From contig JAGYXB010001411.1 of the NCBI GenBank assembly GCA_022495005.1, forward strand, positions 372,001-436,000: a DNA stretch of 64,000 nt, read 5' to 3'. Below, one piece after another: positions 36,840 to 48,451 of this stretch. The position numbers and the translations under genes are program-made. Within the stretch, counting starts at the first letter, position 1, and every line of letters starts with the position of its first letter. The stretch comes from Rhyacophila brunnea (taxonomy: Eukaryota > Arthropoda > Insecta > Trichoptera > Rhyacophilidae). The notes under the pieces are model-generated. The model did no database searches. It saw nothing but the letters and a program-made list of their open reading frames with translations, and was not told the DNA's origin.

Positions 36840-36959
36840 TAACGCGTTCGCTGCTGAAGAGATAATGAGATTTTAATTGCCCCCTTTAAAATTCACGTTA
36901 ATTACATCGATCGGTCGCCTGGACATTACGCGCCGTATGCGTCTTCCGCGTCCAAAGTA
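36840..36959. repeat. Dispersed 120-bp repeat (inverse copy at 54585-54705)
   Basis: TTCGCTGCTGAAGAGATAAT, then GAGATTTTAATTGCC, CACGTTAATTACATCGATCG and GCGTCCAAAGTATT, matches the complement of 54585-54705 with roughly one difference per six bases. It runs directly into the TTAAGGC element at 36960. The class is unknown. Confidence 0.75.
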
Positions 36960-37203
36960 TTAAGGCTATACTTCAGCTGAGGCATGGTCTAAAAAGATCG
37001 TGAGCATGCGACGGCCGTGTTGTGATAATGACGCGTGCCGAATAAAACATAATTTTTCATAAAAATTCAACATGCGTATATTTAATGTTATATTAGTAAT
37101 AATAATACTATATTCATTGACATGTTTTCTTTTTCGATACATGCGTAACGTTTTTTAGTGATCTTTAGACGATATAAGAATATATTCCTCCGACACCATC
37201 ATG
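36960..37203 (+). mobile_element. TTAAGGC-ended MITE family, copy 2 (right half missing)
   Basis: The left half matches the 32545 copy from TTAAGGCTATACTTCAGCTG to CCGACACCATCA, then stops where a foldback element begins at about 37204. The missing right half does not reappear beyond the foldback. Confidence 0.8.
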
Positions 37204-37946
37204 TAGGAAGTAAGATCATGTTAACGCGCGTGTTTGAACATGTATCTAACCGATTTTTTTTAAACGGTACATGTTCAAACACGCGCGTTAACATGATCTT
37301 ACTCCTTACTTCAATTTTAGTTTGTAAATTTATGGCTATAGCCGTATGTTGTAGCTTAACCACTGGGGAATGCCAAAAGAAATGGCGTATTTCAAAAAAA
37401 CACTACCTTATTCTTAGGTCAATAATTATTATAAAGCAATCATTATTCGTAGGATGTTTATCAGACTTGAATGATCAAAAACATAGCTTATTATTAGTAT
37501 CTTTAGAATTATCTTCAAATATCTTGCCCATTTTTTGAATAATAAAATGCCTAATTCTTGTCAAATTTGGGATCACAGAGATTGTCAATATAATTTTTTA
37601 TCGTAAATATTTCACTATAATAATGTCGACATAAATTATATTAATGGTGTTATATGCGTTTAAATATTAATAAATATAAAAAATCTTAACACCACTGCAC
37701 ATGCATGTACTGAAATATGACTTAATTCTAAAACAATAGAGCGAGAGGTTTAAAAGAATACTATTTTATGTAATAAAAATAATTTAAGCAGTCATAAAAT
37801 GTTTAAAATAAATATAAAGGATAATAAGGTTTCAAAATTATATAAATAGATTATCTACAACGTTTAAGGAATGTCCAGGATCATGCTTTGAAAATGCAAT
37901 AAAAGCTCCATTTTGACCTACGCTGCCCTACGGGACTACCCCTTAA
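37204..37946 (-). repeat. Long-arm foldback element, hairpin plus right arm (copy A2)
   Basis: A nearly perfect hairpin (AGTAAGATCATGTTAACGCG and CGTGTTTGAACATGTA, paired with their complement at 37270-37308) is followed by the full right arm ending GACCTACGCTG and ACCCCTTAA. A 126-codon frame at 37158-37538 runs across the hairpin and is not a gene. Confidence 0.85.
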
Positions 37947-40900
37947 GTAAATTTGTATGAGCCCATGGTCCTTTTAAGTGTAAATTCAGTCATGAACGGG
38001 GAGTCAAAAAACTTTGGGAAATATGGTATAGGTATATAGAGAAGATTTTCTTGAACGTCGTTTACATTATATAATAATTATAATTAAATGGAATTTTATT
38101 ATGAAGCAAAATCTGCTAATGCCACCGCAATGAAACTAATAGTCGAATAAATCTGCAGCGGTATAGTAGGCAGTCGAGCAGGGAGTCCTCGTAGACTCTT
38201 TCGGGGGATCGTTTCGGACAGTAAAATAAATTACAAAACATTTAAATGTTTACGAAACGTTCAAGCAATTTCTTCCGACTCGTTTGCCAAACGTCCGTAG
38301 TTGACCTTTTTGCGCCGTAGCTCTAAATATGGGCAGGATCTTTCTTCTCTACTTTCGGTTGAATTTAAATGGAAAATGCTCGATTTGGTTTCGAATTCAA
38401 ATCAGAAGCCGTACAGATACATGGCGTAATGTTTACCGTTTTATTGAACCTCGACTGCTGACCTTTGATTTTGACAGCGCGTTTTTGATATTCAATTTTG
38501 TATATAAATGCTAGTCACGTTGGTTATTGATGCTCAGTATATTTAAAAATTCATCAATATCAGCCAGGGTCAATTCACACTGCTGGTGCGAGCTCTCTAT
38601 TGCATTACCTGCACTAATTTTCAAGTAAAAGACAATGATGATACTATGTACATTAGAGCTGTAAGTGCGGAAGTCACTTTTTTATTAATTTTGAGTTAAT
38701 AATTAATATGTAGATTTAAATGTGTATTCACGTTCTCTTATACTGAAAATGTCACATATTTTCAAAAATGCTTATTTCTATTATTATTATTATTATTATT
38801 ATTATAATAATTTAGAGCTGAAAGAGTGGATGTCCAATTTAATTAATTTTTTCTTCAAGCTATAGCAAAAAGATTAATTGCAAGTGTGCGGAAGTCTAAC
38901 ATACGGAGTTTTAGTCAAGTTAGTAGTGAGTATTTTGATATTGAATATGTGACTTCCAGACTTTCAGCTCCCTGACCCTATTCCGTAACCCTGTTCCTTT
39001 CAGACCCTGTTTAACCTTTTCTATATCTCATGATATTACTATGGCAGCATCTGAGAGGCCGCAGATTTTTAATGACACATGTTGAATATAAAGAATATAA
39101 AGGGAAGCTCTTACTAGAATTGAATTAACAAATGCCACTGTGTGTTTAATATTTTTAAATTATGCAAATCAATCGACAGTGGCTAGTAATTTGAGTTTAA
39201 AGTCGGGAAAGAGAACTCGCAAAATTTGTATGTGCGGCCTGTCGATCACGGCCTCATAGAGCGAGATAACTCGCTGAAGGTATATAACCGGTTAAGATGG
39301 GTTATGACGTTATAATTATTGGTTAATAATAATTCTTGATAAACGGCACGACATTAATATTTTTAATGATATTATTAATAATATTATCTTTATTATATTC
39401 TGACTCAATACTCAATAAAATTCAATGCAATTCGATTAAAAGACAATATCATAGATTTTTTTTGAAAAACCTAAGAAACTTGCCTACAAAAAAATCTAAC
39501 AAATTGTATGACCAGTGTGATTTGTAATCACATCTTTTACTACTGGGTGAGTACTTTTGTCCACTGAACTATTCCCTTTTCTTCTAATTCTAACCGTTTT
39601 GTGATTTTTATGAACAATTTGTGAAAAATAATATTATTTAAGGCGTTTTAAATTCCACTAAGGCACGGATGGCGAACCTATGGCACGCGTGATGATTTTG
39701 CATGGCACGCCAATGTCTTATTTTGAAGAGAAAAAAATGACCTACTCGTATTAAAAAATACAAAAGAGATTTTACAAATAAATTTAAAAATAATGACGAC
39801 ATAGCCATGCCTATTTTCTTCGCTTTTAATATTATTTTTACAAATAATATTTACATATTGATGCGCAAACGGAAACAACGAAATGCGTAAATGACAAATC
39901 GCATTGTATACAAAATAAGTACTATAAATTTCAAGTACGTTTTTCATTAATAAATAAATAAATAAATAATAAAAAAGCCTTTTCATTTCTTACAAACAAA
40001 AGTAAATGACAGTCAATTTATTATATTTAATGAATATATAATATATAACCTATGAATATATATATATATATATTATGTATATATATATATATCTATCTAT
40101 GATTGTATTATCTACTTATTTTCTAGTTTATATAAAATTAATTATTATTATTTTTGTATAATACATAAATATACCTATATCAAGATTTTTTATTTTGTAT
40201 ATAATACTATTAGATAATGTTAATAAATTAGACAGTGATATGTAATTAGTTTGTTTGTCTTAGTCTTAAAAGGCCTTAATTAAATGAAGAAGTTACATAC
40301 TTTGAAAACATCTCATGTCTACTAGAAATTTTTTTTCTAAAAAAACACCTGACGAGACTTGAACCTGTAACCGCTGGATTCGCGCCAGTGTGCTTTTCCA
40401 ATTAAGATACGGGAATCGTTGAATAAAAAAAATAGTTTATAAATTGAAGAAATAATTGATTTGGTTATTGTAAATAATTGAAAACGTTGTACTCACAATG
40501 TAGCATTAAATATTGAGGAGACTTTATTAGTTTTCTATAATAATATGGTGACATAAATAGAATATAATAATTGGATGGCTCACAATAATTATGGATCAAG
40601 TCCTTCGAAATGAATCCTGACATATTTGGAACTCAAGTTAAAACTCTTTTTGTAAAATTCAAGAATGTTTTCACTGTATATACTTACCATGTTTTGACCA
40701 ATTTAAATAAATATTAAACATAAAGTATATTCAGGCTTTATTCATATTAGCAAATTAATGTTAGCAAATACCTTTTTATACTGCTGAAGGAACTATCAAA
40801 ATGGACATGATTCACATTCAATTTGATGTCTGATTTATACTAGTATTTCCATTTATGCCGAAAATTATATATAAACATCTGTTTTATCTAGCCACTGAAC

Positions 40901-41569
40901 CAAAAAAACCGAATTTCATGAAAATTGGACTTGATCCATAATTCGTCGTTGCGCCTTCAAAATTATTCCAAAGTTTATTCCGAAAATAAAACAGAAATAT
41001 TAAAAAATAAATCCGAATAAAATGAAAATATTATCGAGCTTGTGTTCCGAAAAAATAAATTCATCCACCTTTTCATAAACAAGTAAAAATATCTTCCGAG
41101 TAAAAATGGAGTTATAAAAAATAATCATTCAATCCATTTCCGAATATTAAAAACGTACGAGTCTGAGATAATAAATAGCGTAGAAAATAAACTCGTTTGT
41201 AAATTTAGCCACGTATCCTGCCTCTACTTTTTTTTTCTTCTCCGAATTCAGCATAATAAAATGTAAATGTATACCCTCCCCGCAACTTTGGCACTCACAC
41301 ATATAAAGTCGGCTTTATTCTGCCATACTATTTTCTTACCTGGGCGTGCGCGCCGTGGAATCTTATTACGGCGAAATTCCTAGTACGTACGGCTGCCTGG
41401 ATTTTCACCGCGACCCACTTTTGCGGAAACTGCGTGAAGTTTTAATTATCTTGATAGATCATCTTTTAAAGTGTATTACAGTTTCCATTCTAATTAAATT
41501 ATAGTAATAGCGTATTGCATAATATGCCACTATGATATTTTGTATTATATATTATTTGGCTTACTATTA
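37947..41569. other. Non-coding DNA with microsatellites and short tRNA-like patch
   Basis: Contains an (ATT)n run at 38779-38807, an (AT)n run at 40054-40092 and a minus-strand tRNA-like patch at 40347-40420 (complement AATCCAGCGGTTACAGGTTC, then AAGTCTCGTCAGG). A GC-richer unique stretch lies at 41338-41440. At 39662-39712 the motif GGCGAACCTATGGCACGCG is repeat-like. No gene recognised. Confidence 0.45.
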
Positions 41570-42116
41570 TTAAGAGCGGACGTGCTCAGCGTGAGTCAAA
41601 ATGGAGCTTTTTTTCTACTTTCAAAGCATGATCCTGGACATTCCTTAAACGTTGTAGATAATCTATTTATATAATTTTGAAGCCTTATTATCCTTTATAT
41701 TTATTTAAAACATTTCATGACTGCATAACGTATTTTTTATTACATAACATAATATTCTTTTAAACCTCTCGCTCTAATGTTTTATAATATAGTCATATTT
41801 CAGTACATAAATGTGCAGTGGTGTTAGGATTTTTTACATTTATTAATTTTTAAACGCATTTATAGAACCATCAGTAGGGTGACGCACCCAATTGTTGGCA
41901 CTCCACCAATTATCAGCACCCTTCAAGTTAACGTAAAAATATAAGATATGTAAGCATAGTTAAGTTTGCCAAGTATAAAAATTGTGTTTAGCAATTAATA
42001 TTGTTTACGACAAGCAACATTCATCACACCAGGATTAACAAAATAGCGAGAAAATAGTGCGTCAAAAGTGCTCCGTTGTGTTTTGTGATTTTTTCCGCCA
42101 TTTTCTTTCTGCCACG

Positions 42117-42515
42117 GTAAGAAAATGTTTCAATAGCCTTGCTATTTTGTCTACATCTAAGTGTTTATCAATAAACTGACGATATAAATGATTGCGGGAT
42201 AGAGCCAGGCATTTGAATTTAAAATTTAATTTAAGGTTAATTGTTCGTTGTCTATGTTTAAAGGGTGCCAACATTTGGTATCGTGATTGAGTAGTTTTCC
42301 TATTATTGGCACATGTGATAATAATTGGTTATTTTGATAAAGTATTATTTTTAACAGATTTTAATTTCTATAGCCGATATCATTAAGGCTCTAAGTAATT
42401 CCATTGATAAAAATATGTTACACTCGTTTTTTCCAAATGTTAGCCCCATGTTAATAATTGGTTTTGGCTTGTGCCAATAATAGGGTTAAATTATAGCTTG
42501 TGTCTTTATTTTCAG
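42117..42515 (+). other. Probable intron in the 5' UTR of the Tigger-like transposase
   Basis: A strong donor CACG|GTAAGA at 42117 and an acceptor TCTTTATTTTCAG at 42515 lie just before the start codon at 42531. A polypyrimidine tract precedes the AG. Inferred from consensus only. Confidence 0.5.
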
Positions 42516-42530
42516 ACTGAAGTATTCAAA

Positions 42531-44843
42531 ATGGATCCAGTTAATGTGAAAAAGAGGAAAGAGAAGAAGATGACTCTCGACAACACAATAATAAAAAGAA
42601 AAATATACAACCATGATAACTTGGTAAAAGCACTTGAGGCTGTAAAGTGCGGTATGAGTAAAAAACTGGCCGCAAAAACCTTTCATGTGCCGAGAGGAAC
42701 TATTCAGTTCAGGTTACGGAAAGTAGATCATCAAGACCTTCCAGGAACAAGTACAGTATTAACCAAAAACGAGGAAGAGACTTTGGTGAAATGGATTAAA
42801 GACTGTTGCCGCAAAGGATTCCCTAGAAGAAAACTAGATGTTCAATTGAGTGTTGCACATTTCATAAAGAAAGCAAATAGAAAGAATCCATTCAAAGATG
42901 GAATACCTGGTAATAAATGGTACCAACTCTTTTTGTATCGTCATCCCGGATTAAGTATACGTGCACCTGAGGCAGTCACAGCATCAAGTGCGGCAGTGTC
43001 AGAGCAAGATATAAGAAACTGGTTCATTGGAATTGAAACCTACTTAAAAGACAACAGTTACTTTACCATTCTCTCGGATCCAAGTCGCGTGTTCAACGGT
43101 GACGAGTCAAACTTTCAGCTATTCCCAAAAAGTGGAAAGGTTATTGCAATGAGAGGTGAGAAGGATGTTTATGAAGTAGACCATGCATCTGCCAAATCTG
43201 CTCTAACAGTTCTATTCACGTTTTCTGCCAATGGAGATACCACGCCTCCAATGATCATATTTCCGAATAAAAGGTTGCCTAAGGATATAACATTAAATGT
43301 GCCAGGAGACTGGGGTATTGGTTTGAGCGATTCGGGATGGATGAAAGGCAGAGGTATTTTATGATTATATAAAAAACGTTTTACACCCTTATCTATTGAA
43401 AACAAAAAGACAACTCCCCGTTTTACTTTTTGTTGACGGACACAAAACGCACCTCTCTCTGGAAGTGAGTGAACTGTGTAAAAGCTTGGACATAGTTCTG
43501 GTAGCTTTATATCCAAACGCAACAAGATTGTTGCAGCCAGTCGATGTTTCAGCATTCAGGCCACTTAAGCAAGCTTGGAAAGAAAGTGTATTGAAGTAGA
43601 GGCGTGAAAACCCCTTAGCTGCACTCACAAAAACAGATTTTGTTCCTGTGCTCAAGGAAGCTGTCGTAAACGGCATTAAGCCTTCTACTGTTATAAATGG
43701 TTTTAGAACCACCGGTTTATGTCCATGGAATTGTGATGCAATCAATTTTAACAAATGCCTAGCACGTCAGAAAACTGTTGAAAATTCAAATACCGAAGAG
43801 AAGAACAATGACAATTTCAAAGAAAAGTCTCTATCAAAAGATACGTTTTATAACATAGTGGGAGAGAAAAAATTGAATGCCTTACAAACTCTTACCGAAG
43901 ACTTTCTAATAGACAGTGAAAAAATCCTGAAAAGCTTTTGAACTATTTCCAACATGATGAAAAGCACCAAGAATCAGAAATATTACATGAGGACAACCTT
44001 ACAGAAGAAATCACTATAGAAGAGATGCCAATTTTATTTATGGATATCCTTGATAACTCACAGTTTGATTTAGTTACTGTGCAGAAATCTATTGAAGAAA
44101 TGGGAAAAAACAAATTTGAAAGAAAAGAACACAAAACTTTGCTTGAAAGTGACTTAGTTACTTTAGATAAAAACAAAATGGAGATTCCAGAAAGTGGTTT
44201 AATAGCAACGTGCAAAGAACATGTAGTTAAAGAATGCGAGATTATGGATATTATTAGTCAACAGAAAGAATATTTAACCCCTGTAAAATTAAGTGACGTT
44301 TTAGTAAAACCGAAAACACCTCAAAGAAAAGGCGTTAAACAAAGTGAAAGAGTTTCCTTTGTCTTAACTTCAGACGAATGGCAAAGCAAGGAAACCCAGA
44401 AACGGAGAGAAAAAAGTCTTAAAGAAGAACAAGTCAAGAAAAGAAAAGAGGAGAGAATCCAAAAACAAAAGGAAGTGAAAACTAAACAAGGAGAAAAGAA
44501 AAACCTTACAAAAAAAACAGCAGCAACGTTAATAAATAAACAGAGTAAGAAAGTGCAGTTCGGACCTGTGCAAAATACAACTAAAAGAGAATGTCAAGTG
44601 GAAAGAGAACCTAATGTAAAAAAAGAGAATATGATACCCGAAACGAAAAGAATCAAAGTACTGGCCGATATAAGATTGAACAAGCCTCTGGTGCCAATAG
44701 TTAACCAACAAGTCTCGAATCCCATAGTTGATGAAGACAAGAAAAATGATGGGATTAGAGATCCTTTTGATAAAATTTTAAGCAGTCGTAAGAAATCATA
44801 CACGGTGGAAGAACTTGAAGCCATTTTAAATGATGATGATTAA
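42531..44843 (+). pseudogene. Pogo/Tigger-like transposase (psq HTH + DDE), broken
   Basis: The start ATG 42531 (MDPVNVKKRKEKK) follows a likely splice acceptor. Residues about 25-60 (LVKALEAVKCGMSKKLAAKT and VPRGTIQFRL) form a psq-type helix-turn-helix, followed by a CENP-B-like middle with WIKDCCRKGFPRRK and KWYQLFLYRHP. The DDE domain has NGDESNFQLFPKSG (first Asp at 43101), LFVDGHKTHLS (second at 43435) and LLQPVDVSAFRPLK (third at 43543), a DD35D spacing. Three lesions are visible: one extra base near 43344-43348, an in-frame TAG at 43597 where this family usually has Trp, and one lost base near 43930-43940. The last 300 codons are rich in Lys/Glu (for example QKRREKSLKEEQVKKRKEER) and end ELEAILNDDD before the stop. 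With the lesions ignored it would be about 770 codons, long for the family. An AATAAA lies at about 44995. Insect jerky/Tigger-derived proteins are the nearest class I know. Confidence 0.92.
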
Positions 44844-45959
44844 ATATTTAAACGGTTAACATCATAAGAACTTACGTAATTTATTTTAGACACCTAAATA
44901 TTTTTTGAGAATTTTTGATCTCAATTAGTTCCTGAATTTATTTAAATATAATCATTATTTCTTTTGAGGTTTTTTAAAAATAATGTTACCTAATAATAAA
45001 TGTATGAATACTAGTGTAAAACGTGTTTAATTTGCATGATTAATACACTTTTTTGGATCTCTATTAACTGTGCCAATAATTGGAAAAGGTTGTGTCAATA
45101 ATAGGAAAAAGTATGCCAATAATTGGAGTAAGGGCCAAACTCAGGAAATATCACAATTGTGTGCATATGCACAATACAAAAGTGTTATTGGAAGTATTCA
45201 AATAAAAGTTAAGTAAACATATTATTTAAATCAGAAACATAGGAACTTAGAAAGATAATTGATAGAATACTGTGCGAACTTGAACTGCTCAGTTCCCTTA
45301 AAGTGCCAATAATTGGGTGCTTCACCCTATAATTTATGTCGACATTATTATAGTGAAATATTTACGATAAAAAATTATATTGTTAATCTCTGTGATCTGT
45401 GATCCCAAATTTGACAAGAATTAGGCATTTTATTATTCAAAAAATCGGCAAGATTAACACATTTGAAGATAATTCTAAAGATACTAATTATAAACTATGT
45501 TTTTGCCTATTCAAGTGTGATAAACATCCTACGAATAATGATTGCTTTATAATAATTATTGACCTAAGAATAAGGTAGTGTTTTTTTGAAATACGCCATT
45601 TATTTTGGCATTCCCCAGTGGTTAAGCTACAACATACGGCCGTAGCCATAAATTGACAAACTATAAATGAAGTAGGGAGTAAAATGATGTTAACGCGCGT
45701 GTTTGAACATGTACCGTTTAATTATTATTTTTTGGTTAGGTACATGTTCAAACACGCGCGTAAAGGATAATAAGGCTTCAAAATTATATAAATAGATTAT
45801 CTACAACGTTTAAGGAATGTCCAGGATCATGCTTTGAAAATAGAACAAAAGTGATGACCTACGCTGAGCATGTCCCCCCTTAAGATCATACAAACTAAAA
45901 TAATTACGTTTTTTATTACATAATATAATTCTTTTATCTTACATAGTTACATTGTATCT

Positions 45960-46487
45960 TTTAAATTTCAATTTATTTTTAGCATATTGTGGACATTACA
46001 AATTATACGTTTAAGCCTTTCACAATATGACATGAAGAAGAAGAAAAAGATGTAAAAAAGCGATAAAAATGAAAGAGAACATAATATAAGCATACAAAGG
46101 CAGTGTACAATTACAATACAATTATACATCTATAGGAGTTCAAAGAAGTACACCGAGTTTGCTAAGAAGACCTTATTTAAAAATTTATAAAATAGCGTCC
46201 ACCTAAACTCACACTCACGCAAGTGGAATATATCAACATCCGAAGCAATTTGGTTGGACATAGTAATTGTTATCGCCTTTCCGATTGGCATTACCACTGG
46301 CAGGTTGGTTCTGCATCATGGGAGAATAAACAACTGATGCTCTCTATTTCTAAGATAGTTATCAGGGACATACAGGTCAACACTGCCTAGAAAGGCAGAG
46401 TTTTCATTTATACCTCGTTGAAATGTAATTGTATGTGTAAGCGATAAATTTAGCATTATTTGGAGTCCTTCCAGGTCCGTCCACGCA
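45960..46487 (-). mobile_element. CR1/Jockey-like LINE 3' end with ORF2 C-terminus (minus strand)
   Basis: The minus-strand frame reads SVDLYVPDNYLRNREHQLFI then CRTN-type sequence, VDIFHLRECEFRWTLFYKFL and a stop, followed by a 3' UTR and a tail (complement of TTCAATTTATTTTTAGCATA). It belongs with 31141-31570 and 28757-29061 and extends further 5' than either (ENSAFLGSVDLYV). It is inactive. Confidence 0.8.
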
Positions 46488-46845
46488 ATTAAGTTGAATC
46501 GAGTCCACAATAGATTTCTTATATTTCTCTACTTAAGGACATACGAATTCTTTCCTTATGCTAATTATAATAAAATGAATTTTCCGACTAGTTTTCTTCT
46601 GAGTATGCTATCAATGCAATCCTTGTCCACCCAAAGGATGATTGCTCTTTTAGAGCATTTCTTTTTACTTCTTCGTGGGTTCATTTACACACTGGCAAAT
46701 AATAATTTTCATGTTCCCACCAATATTACACGTAACTGTACGGTCCTTATGATACCCTATCGCAGGACGGATGTGATGTTTTGTGATGCTATGTATCATG
46801 CGATTAACTTATTTGATGGCACCGTAAAGGTTGATTTGACAGTTT
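46488..46845 (+). mobile_element. LINE ORF2 C-terminal fragment of a second family (plus strand)
   Basis: The plus frame from 46494 reads LNRVHNRFLIFL-like sequence, QRMIALLEHFFLLLRGFIYT, NNNFHVPTNITRN and VLMIPYRRTDVMFCDAMYHA before the match to the 49-kb copy ends. The (I/V)xRVQxRFL, (F/H)xPxxxxR and (V/I)PYxRT pattern is typical of the end of CR1/Jockey-type ORF2. It starts where the minus-strand LINE ends, head to head. It lacks its own 3' UTR. Confidence 0.75.
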
Positions 46846-47315
46846 TTCAGGTATTATTCGGCGCAGGCCAAATATGGTGCTTTTGAGTAGCCTTTAAGGA
46901 AGGAAAAGAAGAAGAAGAGCATCGGCGCGCTAAAGCGACCGAGTGAAGGAGCTTGCTGGGAGTAGCCTGCGCTCTGAGAAATAAAGAACCGAGAGGAATG
47001 GATAGTATTTTAGGGTAGTAATGATCCTCAGCTATGAAGGAACGACCAATATGAGAGAGAAGCTACTGATTGATAGGTAGACGTTAATAATTATAATGAC
47101 ATACAATACTAATGACAGTCAGTTAGGTCTTGCTCAAAATGACTGATAATGCGTAATTATTTTTATTAACGTATAATACAAATTGGAGATGGTGTTTTTT
47201 TTTTTAGAATTATTAATAACCATGTCTTTGTTTTTTCGTAGAAGGTTGTTGTTAGTAATTTTGAACAATCACAAACACCCAGGCTTTGAGAAAAACACAT
47301 AAATGTTTTTGTCAT
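46846..47315. other. Non-coding DNA with a GC-richer patch at 46915-46985
   Basis: The patch GCATCGGCGCGCTAAAGCGA and following bases is unlike its surroundings but has no open frame or shared repeat here. Confidence 0.4.
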
Positions 47316-47395
47316 GACTGGGAATCGAAACCAGAACTCTCGGGTGGATGGCCGGCACCTTACCCAATGCACCACGAGAGCTGCCTGGAGATGGT
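47316..47395 (-). mobile_element. tRNA-derived SINE head (minus strand, different tRNA type)
   Basis: The complement reads GCTCTCGTGGTGCATTGGGT, then AAGGTGCCGGCCATCC and GAGTTCTGGTTTCGATTCCC, an A-box/B-box pair with a tRNA-like spacing. It is unlike the head at 32130-32395. The body probably continues to about 47230 but cannot be delimited from one copy. Confidence 0.55.
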
Positions 47396-48451
47396 GTTAT
47401 TACCTATTTAAACTTAAATTAATAAATACACAAAAGAAAACATAAAAGATAAGTAAAAAAAATCATCTTAAATTATATATGATTTAATAGTTACAGACAA
47501 AGCTTTATGTAAGTTTAGAAAGGCTTTATAATTTTAAACATTACGTTTCATATAATTTGGAAATTTGATTTGAAAACGTTCCTGTGACATTTGCATCATA
47601 TTTCATACAACTAGATAATAAATAAACTTTCAGATTACAAGAGTCTACGAATGCATTTGTATTGGACTTTCTACATTGTACACGATATGTATATATTAGC
47701 AGTACATTTCTGTACTAATAATTATATAACGTATAAAAATGGCTTTGTTGTTTGTTATTAATATAATAAAAAATACTGCTGACTTTATTTAGGTAGGCTC
47801 TAAATAATTTCCTAGCTTCAGCTGGAATATCAAATTTGAAGTTAACAAAAAGTATACATATCTTTTGACACCTTTCAATGATTTTGGTATAAACTTAAGT
47901 TATGAGAAACAATATCAATTATTAATGAGTATATGTGAATAATTTATAATCACTGGGTAGTAATATTGTTGATGATAAATACATCTGCTAATGTGAAAGG
48001 AGAAATAACTTCCATAAGCGATTCATTCCTTTTACCAGTAATAAATTGTTAGAGTCTTACTGTCACAACACAGATTAATGTTAGGTGTTTTGTCAACGTT
48101 TGTGTTTTCAGTTTATCTATGGCTTAATGTCTGCCAAAAAGAATAATACAATTTGATTTATGGTTCAACGTTTTATCTGTCAAAGCATATTAGTTCCTGT
48201 GAATTGAGTTTGTGTGGGTACATGAATCAATAAGCTAAAGTTTAGTTATATCTGTGATCGGGGTCTAAATGCTGTATCAACTTACTGTTAAAATTGGGGT
48301 GACCGTTTTGAATGTGAACCATGTTTATTTTGAGTAAATTCGTGGAAACAATGGTTAAAGTAATTTTTTTTTCAAATAAGTCTTAACAATAAATAAACAT
48401 TAAAAAATAACTAATACATATAGGTATTTAAATCGAAGTGTGACTCATTAA
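47396..48451. other. Non-coding DNA, nothing recognised
   Basis: AT-rich, stop-dense, no shared repeat seen. Confidence 0.5.

Larger units (their letters stand above)
41877..45327 (+). mobile_element. Pogo/Tigger-like DNA transposon (3451 bp)
   Basis: Terminal inverted repeats of about 25 bp start GGGTGACGCACCCAATTG on the left; the complement of the right end starts GGGTGAAGCACCCAATTA. They are flanked by TA (41875-41876 and 45328-45329). The empty site CATCAG-TA-TAATTT is readable in inverse orientation at 22588-22605 in another copy of the host repeat. The element carries one transposase gene on the plus strand with a probable 5' UTR intron. Motifs of the type CCAATAATTGG recur near both ends. 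Confidence 0.93.
41570..45883. repeat. Long-arm foldback element interrupted by a Tigger-like transposon (copy A3)
   Basis: The left arm starts TTAAGAGCGGACGTGCTCAG at 41570 and resumes after the transposon at 45330. It runs to the hairpin (TTAACGCGCGTGTTTGAACA and its inverse, 45690-45765). The right arm is internally deleted and ends CTACGCTGAGCATGTCCC and TTAA at 45883. The left arm matches 56541-57225, and the right arm matches A1 and A2. Confidence 0.85.

Noticed and set aside
37158..37538. 126-codon plus-strand frame
   Set aside because: It runs through the foldback hairpin and arm; the matching frame is not kept in the other copies.
39662..39712. Possible hAT element terminus (GGCGAACCTATGGCACGCG)
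   Set aside because: The motif is reminiscent of some hAT ends, but no matching opposite end or 8-bp duplication could be found, so it is not called.
39678..39986. 102-codon minus-strand frame
   Set aside because: Low-complexity AT-rich translation; its 3' end overlaps a repeat-like motif GGCGAACCTATGGCACGCG.
43169..43754. Minus-strand frames of 128 and 121 codons within the Tigger-like element
   Set aside because: Antisense to the DDE domain, with no motif of their own.
47166..47375. 69-codon minus-strand frame
   Set aside because: It reads through the tRNA-like SINE head and is not a protein gene.
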